A stretch of 64,000 nt of DNA from Bacteroidota bacterium (GTDB taxonomy: Bacteria; Bacteroidota; Bacteroidia; Chitinophagales; Chitinophagaceae). The notes beneath the pieces are model-generated. The model did no database searches and was not told the origin of the DNA. It was given only the letters and a program-made list of their open reading frames with translations. Both the position numbers and the translations under genes were made by a program. Positions 59,291 to 64,000 of the stretch are shown one piece after another; within the stretch, counting starts at the first letter, position 1, and the number at the start of each line of letters is the position of its first letter. The stretch is from positions 1 to 64,000 of the forward strand of contig JAEZGI010000001.1 in the NCBI GenBank assembly GCA_023416995.1, in the 5' to 3' direction.

Positions 59291-60814
59291 TTATAATAAG
59301 GTTAACGTATGTTTGATACGGTTGATTGTTTCCTTTTGTCCGATCATCGCCGCTATATCAAATACGCCAGGTCCGAACTTACCGCCAACAAGCATAATTC
59401 TTAATGGTAACATTAGTTCACCGGCTTTGATGCCAGCGGCAGTTGATAATTCTTTAAATCTGAGTTCAAGGTTGGTGTTTGTCCAGTTCGTTTCGGCGGT
59501 CAAACTTTCAATGAAGGCATTAAAAAAATTGCTTTTTGCCTCGGACCATTTTGGTTTGAGTGCTGTAACGTCAATAGTAACGGGCGCCTTAAAAAAGAAA
59601 CCTCCCTGCAGGTAGAAATCATTAATCAACACACATCTTTCTTTCACCATGCCGATTACCTGGTCGAGGTAAGCATCATCATCTGCACTGATATTATAAT
59701 TTGCGAGGTCCGCCCGAACGAGTGGTCTTAGCGAGGCTGCATCCATCGATTTGATCCACTCCTGGTTGAACCATTTTGCTTTTTCAAAATCGAACTTTGC
59801 ACCTGATTTATGTACACGGTCCATCGAGAATTTTTCAATGAGTTCTTCTCTGGTAAAAATCTCCTGTCCTGTACCATCATTCCAGCCAAGCATGGCGAGC
59901 ATGTTTACGAATGCATCAGGAACGAAACCTTTTTCCCTGAAGCCCGTTGTAAGTTCACCCGTTTTTGGATCTTTCCAATCCATGGCAAATACCGGGAACC
60001 CAAGCCTGTCGCCATCGCGTTTACTGAGTTTTCCGTTGCCATCGGGTTTTAATATCAATGGAAGATGCGCCCACTGTGGCATTTCAGCTTCCCATCCCAG
60101 ATATTTCCATAAAAGAAGATGTACGGGAGCGCTGGGCAACCATTCTTCTCCGCGGAACGCGTGTGTTATCTGCATCGCATGATCATCTACCACAACGGCA
60201 AGATGATAAGTAGGCATACCATCGGCCTTGAGCAATACCTTGTCGTCAACCTGGCTGCTGTTGAAACTGATTTCACCGCGGATCATATCGGTAAAGGTGA
60301 TCTCTTCAGACTCAGGCATCTTGATCCGCACCACATAAGGTTCGGTGGCAAGTAGTTTTTGCACCTCTTCTGCCGGAAGTGAAATTGAATTGCGCATACG
60401 GTTACGAATAACCGAATTGTATTGCGGTGACGGATTTTCAGTTGTTTTGAAAGCAGATCGCATTTCCTCCAGTTCTGCAGGCGTATCAAAGGCATAATAA
60501 GCTTGTCCCTGGTTAACCAGTTGCTCGGCAAAAGCTTTATAATCTGCTTTTCTTTCACTTTGACGATAGGGGGCGAATGGGCCGCCCTGAACCGGGCCCT
60601 CATCGGGTAGCAGGCCGCACCATTCAAGACAATCTAAAATGTATTGTTCGGCACCGGGTACAAAACGTGATTGATCGGTGTCTTCAATTCTGAGAATGAA
60701 ATCGCCTCCATGGTGTTTTGCAAACAGGTAATTATATAAAACCGTTCTAACGCCGCCGAGGTGCAGACCCCCGGTTGGGCTCGGTGCAAATCGCACGCGC
60801 ACTTTTTTGCTCAT
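59291..60814 (-). CDS. gltX: Glutamate-tRNA ligase
   Basis: About 507 residues from ATG 60814 (MSKKVRVRFAPSPTGGLHLGG). The class I HIGH motif reads HLGG after PSPTG, and the KMSKS-type motif is KLSKRDGDRLG. C-terminal helical domain about 340-507. It charges tRNA-Glu (possibly tRNA-Gln too). A -7 promoter element (TATCTTTG, 60821-60828 on this strand) ends 6 bases before the start, which supports this ATG over the earlier in-frame Met at 60865. Starts of gltX and the ARPP-1 gene are divergent and 99 bases apart. Confidence 0.97.
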   Translation of the reverse strand: MSKKVRVRFAPSPTGGLHLGGVRTVLYNYLFAKHHGGDFILRIEDTDQSRFVPGAEQYILDCLEWCGLLPDEGPVQGGPFAPYRQSERKADYKAFAEQLVNQGQAYYAFDTPAELEEMRSAFKTTENPSPQYNSVIRNRMRNSISLPAEEVQKLLATEPYVVRIKMPESEEITFTDMIRGEISFNSSQVDDKVLLKADGMPTYHLAVVVDDHAMQITHAFRGEEWLPSAPVHLLLWKYLGWEAEMPQWAHLPLILKPDGNGKLSKRDGDRLGFPVFAMDWKDPKTGELTTGFREKGFVPDAFVNMLAMLGWNDGTGQEIFTREELIEKFSMDRVHKSGAKFDFEKAKWFNQEWIKSMDAASLRPLVRADLANYNISADDDAYLDQVIGMVKERCVLINDFYLQGGFFFKAPVTIDVTALKPKWSEAKSNFFNAFIESLTAETNWTNTNLELRFKELSTAAGIKAGELMLPLRIMLVGGKFGPGVFDIAAMIGQKETINRIKHTLTLL

Positions 60815-60820
60815 AGGCTG

Positions 60821-60828
60821 CAAAGATA
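60821..60828 (-). promoter_or_regulatory. -7 promoter element for gltX
   Basis: On the minus strand this reads TATCTTTG, an exact TAnnTTTG match, ending 6 bases before the gltX start at 60814. It is another near-leaderless case. Confidence 0.55.
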
Positions 60829-60913
60829 ACCGAATCCTTTTGGCGAACCCTGTAACGGGTGTCAAAATTCAGCGCATACGCAACAAACCGCGGGTTTTGA
60901 CGTTGTTTTGAGA

Positions 60914-61831
60914 ATGCCACGGCTTTTTACGATCATCCTTCTTTGTTGCCTGGCGATGCACGCCCGCGGGCAACTTACTTACAACGAATTGTGGATCGAC
61001 TACGACAGCGCCGTTTCTTACAAAAATCTCAAGATAATACCCGTAAGGAAAAAAATTTCAGGCGGACCTGGAGCGCCCATGCTGACTTTTGGGAAGGCAG
61101 TTCAAACCGGCCAGATCACATTGAGCGAGAGAGGCACCGCGTCAACTGAGAATGTGCCCTGGATCAGGGTAAATAATAATTCGGGAATGCCGGTATTTGT
61201 TGCATCGGGCGAGGTAGTGATGGGTGGACGACAGGATCGCATGATCACGCGTGATACCATCATAGAATCGATGCCGGGCGATCAGTACATTCCGGTGGTT
61301 TGTGTTGAAGAAAACAGGTGGAGCAAAAAAGAAAAGAAATTTTATTACGCTTCGTACGCTAATCCGAAGTTGCGTAAAGTACTGGATCAGTCTAAAAACC
61401 AGCTATTGGTGTGGAAAGAAATTTATGCGCAGTTAGACAGCAGTAATGTCAAGTCCCCTACGTTCGCTTATGCCGCCAGAAGGGTCGATAAAAAATATAC
61501 CCTGGTTTCGGATGAGTATCTCCGTTATTTCAGTGCCAGGCTGCAACCGGACTCAACCATTGTTGGTGTTGTATGCATCAGCGGCAACAGCATTCTTGGT
61601 TCTGATATATTTTCTTCCGGATCGCTGTTTCATGATCAGTTTTCGACATTGATTGCAGGATATATAGAAGAGGCTATCGTATTTGGTGCACCACCTGCAG
61701 TCAGTGATGTTGTGGTTAAAAAATACCTCGATCAATTTCTGATTGATCAGCCTTCACAGGATGCCTATCTTAAAAAACACGGTAAAATCTTCCGTCGTGG
61801 CGGTGAAGTATTTCATCTTACATCCTATTGA
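60914..61831 (+). CDS. Secreted ARPP-1 domain protein
   Basis: About 305 residues from ATG 60914, with a signal peptide (MPRLFTIILLCCLAMHARGQ). The mature protein fits the ARPP-1 family: SAVSYKNLKIIPVRKKISGG, MLTFGKAVQTGQITLSERG, PVFVASGEVVMGGRQDRMITRDTII and CVEENRW, the strongly conserved block of the family, followed by GDQYIPVVCVEENRWSKKEKKF. The family was named from an association with ADP-ribosylglycohydrolase and phosphatase-like domains in NAD-linked or mobile gene clusters; here it is a stand-alone, exported member. Function unknown. It precedes a polysaccharide deacetylase gene by 39 bases. Confidence 0.85.
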   Translation: MPRLFTIILLCCLAMHARGQLTYNELWIDYDSAVSYKNLKIIPVRKKISGGPGAPMLTFGKAVQTGQITLSERGTASTENVPWIRVNNNSGMPVFVASGEVVMGGRQDRMITRDTIIESMPGDQYIPVVCVEENRWSKKEKKFYYASYANPKLRKVLDQSKNQLLVWKEIYAQLDSSNVKSPTFAYAARRVDKKYTLVSDEYLRYFSARLQPDSTIVGVVCISGNSILGSDIFSSGSLFHDQFSTLIAGYIEEAIVFGAPPAVSDVVVKKYLDQFLIDQPSQDAYLKKHGKIFRRGGEVFHLTSY

Positions 61832-61870
61832 TAAGATTGTATGTTTGTATGAACTCATTTGTGAAATCAT

Positions 61871-62530
61871 ATGGCATTTTACACTATCAAGACACCGTGG
61901 CTTCTAAGGAAAGTGTACCCGGGTTGTACCTGGAAGATAGATACGAAGGAAAAGCTGTTGTATCTCACTTTTGATGATGGTCCGCACCCGGTGGCCACCC
62001 CATATGTACTCGAAACGCTTGCAGCTTATAATGCAAAAGCAACCTTTTTTTGTATAGGCAAAAATGTAGCGGCTTACCCGGATCTGTATAAACGAATAAT
62101 ATCGGAAGGTCATGCGGTTGGTAACCATACCAATCATCACCTGAATGGCTGGCAGGTAACAGATGCCATGTATTTTAAAGATATTGCTGCCGCAGCGGAT
62201 TTGATTGACTCTAAACTTTTCCGGCCACCTTATGGAAAGATCTCTGCTTTCCAGATCAGGAACCTGAAATCGCCTCCCTTAAATTACCAGGTGATTATGT
62301 GGGATGTTCTGAGTGCTGATTTTGATACAAAGCTTACACCTCAGCAATGCAGTTTTAATGTTACAAGACACAGCAAATCTGGTTCGATTATTGTTTTCCA
62401 CGACAGCGAAAAAGCATTGCCGCGTATGCGGGTAGCATTGAAAGATTGCCTAGGGTTTTTTACCGAAAAAGGCTTTCGGTTCGAACGGATTCCGGGCGCG
62501 GGAGCACCCCCGGTTGCTTATGTTCCTTAA
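61871..62530 (+). CDS. Polysaccharide deacetylase (NodB/CE4 family)
   Basis: 219 residues. CE4 motif 1 is LTFDDGPHPVATPYVLETL (catalytic and metal-binding Asp), motif 2 HAVGNHTNHH (His ligands), motif 3 FRPPYGK, and later IIVFHDSEKALPRM (motif 5 His). A short hydrophilic N-terminus (MAFYTIKTPWLLRKVYPGCTW) is a non-classical start; no signal peptide is obvious. Members deacetylate chitin-like or peptidoglycan sugars. It lies 39 bases after the ARPP-1 gene and ends at a terminator. Confidence 0.93.
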   Translation: MAFYTIKTPWLLRKVYPGCTWKIDTKEKLLYLTFDDGPHPVATPYVLETLAAYNAKATFFCIGKNVAAYPDLYKRIISEGHAVGNHTNHHLNGWQVTDAMYFKDIAAAADLIDSKLFRPPYGKISAFQIRNLKSPPLNYQVIMWDVLSADFDTKLTPQQCSFNVTRHSKSGSIIVFHDSEKALPRMRVALKDCLGFFTEKGFRFERIPGAGAPPVAYVP

Positions 62531-62538
62531 AAAAATTT

Positions 62539-62567
62539 GGGCCGGGGTAGACACCCTGGCCCGTTTT
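62539..62567 (+). terminator. Rho-independent terminator after the polysaccharide deacetylase gene
   Basis: GGGCCGGGGT (62539-62548) pairs with ACCCTGGCCC (62553-62562) with one wobble, 4-base loop, followed by GTTTTT. It begins 8 bases after the stop. Confidence 0.88.
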
Positions 62568-62669
62568 TAATCCGTACCCTATGAAAACTAGTTTAAAGGT
62601 ATAAACTTTTTTAATAACCAAAATAAAATTTATTCAACGCCCGATCAGGTCTGCATTCCAGCCTATCCT

Positions 62670-62810
62670 TCATCTCTGGTTCCTGGCGGTCAATGGAACT
62701 AAACGGAGCCTGGTAACACGTCCGCACAGTAATAAAACAATTATGCCAACAGGGGTGATCAGACCCGATTGCCTGAACACCGTCACGATTTTTTTAAGAT
62801 TTCCGCTCAT
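62670..62810 (-). CDS. Possible 46-residue membrane peptide
   Basis: ATG-to-TGA frame on the minus strand: MSGNLKKIVTVFRQSGLITP, then a hydrophobic stretch (about 21-30: VGIIVLLLCG) and a basic end (RVTRLRLVPLTARNQR). It is the only feature in the 368-base gap (62531-62898) that looks gene-like: it has a charged head, one short helix and a basic tail. No family is recognised; coincidence is possible at this length. Confidence 0.35.
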   Translation of the reverse strand: MSGNLKKIVTVFRQSGLITPVGIIVLLLCGRVTRLRLVPLTARNQR

Positions 62811-62898
62811 ACGATTCAATTTATCTAAATAAACGCAGAAAACTGCCAATTCGCAGGGTTTAAAGCCTAAAAGATTCCCAATTTCTCGACCTTTGCGT

Positions 62899-63690
62899 AT
62901 GGCTCAAACTTACCTTGTTGATACTCACAGTCATTTATACTCTGAAGAGTTCTCAGCAGATATTGCAGAAGTGATGATTCGCGCAAAAACAGAAGGCGTG
63001 TCAAAGATTTACTTACCCGCTATCGACAGCACAGCTACTGACGCGATGCTGCGTTTGGAAGCCGCGTACCCCGATCATTGTGTTGCTATGATGGGACTGC
63101 ATCCATGTTATGTAAAAGAGAATTACCTGGAAGAACTGGAACTTGTAAAACAGTGGCTCTCGCGCCGCAAGTTTGCAGCAGTGGGAGAGATTGGGCTGGA
63201 CTACTATTGGGATCGCAGTTTCGACCAGCAACAAAAAGAAGCATTTGCCTTTCAGATGGACCTGGCGCTGGAACATGAGCTGCCTATTGTTATTCACTCC
63301 CGTGATTCTATGGATGATTCCATCGAAATGGTTGGAACCCGTTCGCAGGCAGGTATAAGAGGCGTGTTCCATTGCTTTTCCGGTACATACGACCAGGCGT
63401 CTAAAATCATTGACATGGGATTTTATCTCGGCATTGGAGGAGTGCTGACGTATAAAAAAAGCGGACTGGCCGAGGTTGTTGAAAAACTTCCCATGAGCGC
63501 AATTGTTCTGGAGACTGATGCACCTTATTTATCACCGGTTCCTTTTCGTGGAAAACGAAATGAAAGTGCCTACCTCAAACATGTTTTAAGCCGGCTCGCA
63601 GAAATTAAACGTTTGCCTGAAGCAGAGATTGCCGCTATCACCACTGCCAATGCCGAAGAGTTGTTCCGGGATCGTGTTGCCGGTGTATAA
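62899..63690 (+). CDS. TatD-family metal-dependent hydrolase
   Basis: About 263 residues from ATG 62899 (MAQTYLVDTHSHLYSEEFSADI). The metal ligands are in VDTHSHLYSEEF (HxH), AVGEIGLDYYW (Glu), PIVIHSRDS (His), GVFHCFSG (His) and LETDAPYLSPVP (Asp). Family members are DNases or tRNA/nucleotide hydrolases in DNA repair or turnover. It is 90 bases after the small minus-strand frame. A weak -7-like CTTTG element ends 3 bases before the ATG. Confidence 0.94.
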   Translation: MAQTYLVDTHSHLYSEEFSADIAEVMIRAKTEGVSKIYLPAIDSTATDAMLRLEAAYPDHCVAMMGLHPCYVKENYLEELELVKQWLSRRKFAAVGEIGLDYYWDRSFDQQQKEAFAFQMDLALEHELPIVIHSRDSMDDSIEMVGTRSQAGIRGVFHCFSGTYDQASKIIDMGFYLGIGGVLTYKKSGLAEVVEKLPMSAIVLETDAPYLSPVPFRGKRNESAYLKHVLSRLAEIKRLPEAEIAAITTANAEELFRDRVAGV

Positions 63691-63715
63691 GATCGCGTGC
63701 TATCAGGAGATTGCA

Positions 63716-64000
63716 TCAACCGGGGCGATAATTGATCCACCGGTTTAAGGTGTTGCGTGGAAACTCAATAACTATTTTAAGAAAGACATCATCCTTAATC
63801 CTGATTTCAGCCCGACCGTTAGCAACAGGCACGCGTTTTAGTTCCCGGTATTTATCTTTTCCGCCGGTTTTGAAACGGTTAGAAGAAGATACTTTGATCA
63901 CTGCTTCCCCATCGGCATTGATCGGTTCCCAGGTGAGGACTAATTTCCCGTCCTTATACGCTGACTGTAAGTTCACAGCAGAAACGGGTCCGTTCAACCT
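63716..64000 (-). CDS. Incomplete gene: C-terminal part of an unidentified protein
   Basis: An open frame runs from beyond base 64000 to a stop at 63716. The visible 95 or so residues read ...NGPVSAVNLQSAYKDGKLVL, then TWEPINADGEAVIKVSSSNRF and FLKIVIEFPRNTLNRWINYR. The VxNLQSAYKDGKLVLTWEP stretch is a fibronectin-type-III-like strand pair. The start is not in the window, so neither the family nor the full length can be stated; an extracellular beta-sandwich repeat is plausible. Confidence 0.6.
   Translation of the reverse strand, partial: RLNGPVSAVNLQSAYKDGKLVLTWEPINADGEAVIKVSSSNRFKTGGKDKYRELKRVPVANGRAEIRIKDDVFLKIVIEFPRNTLNRWINYRPG

Noticed and set aside
62899..63690. Start of tatD at the upstream TTG (62893).
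   Set aside because: It lies inside a -7-like CTTTG element; the ATG at 62899 is the natural start of the MAQTYLVDTHSHLY sequence.

Overview
The window looks like chromosome from a Bacteroidota bacterium, most likely of the Chitinophagaceae type. The lineage call rests on gldF-gldG gliding-motility ABC genes, a MurF-alanine racemase fusion, DUF5686 and TolB-like outer-membrane proteins, HTH_34-type and DUF1361 genes, many SPI-type lipoproteins, and repeated Bacteroidota -7 promoter elements (TAnnTTTG) lying very close to start codons. Most of it is ordinary housekeeping sequence. No phage, insertion sequence, rRNA, tRNA or CRISPR array was recognised.

Layout. 1-5.5 kb: glycerol kinase (cut by the window edge), a DUF5686 outer-membrane protein, a small membrane protein with a winged-helix regulator bracketed by two copies of a palindromic box, and diacylglycerol kinase. 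5.5-7.2 kb: a DUF1361 membrane protein, then almost 1 kb of degenerate tandem repeats ending in a spaced inverted repeat. 7.2-15.2 kb: secreted M28 peptidase, a 1,158-residue pseudopeptidase/TolB-propeller/barrel protein, an MBL hydrolase, an S41 peptidase and the flavin transferase ApbE. 15.4-17.1 kb: an AAA ATPase with a C-terminal PD-(D/E)xK-like region, preceded by a palindrome and an array of roughly 80-bp repeats that form hairpins. 17.1-22 kb: one co-directional group of ankyrin protein, DUF2271 protein, PepSY/flavodoxin/FNR reductase and AlkA-type glycosylase. 22.3-26 kb: an AHSA1 protein with a disordered tail, a methyltransferase and a polysaccharide flippase. 26-28 kb: an MbnH-MbnP copper-related pair. 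28-35 kb: translation quality control (arfB, dtd), MazG, glyS, a ferredoxin-NADP-type reductase and mfd. 36-45 kb: DUF4870, GNAT, acpP-fabF-rnc, methylmalonyl-CoA epimerase, cysteine desulfurase, HesB/IscA, gldF-gldG. 45-51.9 kb: TerC, MurF-Alr, LspA, a lipoprotein, fumarase. 51.9-52.3 kb: a second degenerate repeat block ending in a long near-perfect inverted repeat. 52.4-58 kb: a three-gene Planctomycete-type operon (DUF1549/DUF1553 cytochrome, Tat-exported DUF1501, DUF2231-cytochrome-LRR). 58-64 kb: crotonase, B12-binding subunit, gltX, ARPP-1, polysaccharide deacetylase, TatD and an incomplete gene.

The most interesting material is: (a) the ATPase/PD-ExK-like gene with its repeat-hairpin leader; (b) a possible covalent-flavin electron-transfer module, in which the DUF2271 protein carries a flavinylation-like AITGAS motif next to a membrane PepSY reductase, with a secreted ApbE 2.5 kb away; (c) an MbnPH pair with no methanobactin genes in view; (d) two unrelated-looking intergenic repeat blocks that share an architecture of degenerate direct repeats followed by an inverted repeat; and (e) the Planctomycete-type operon in a Bacteroidota background. 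All function calls come from reading motifs by eye; no database search was run.
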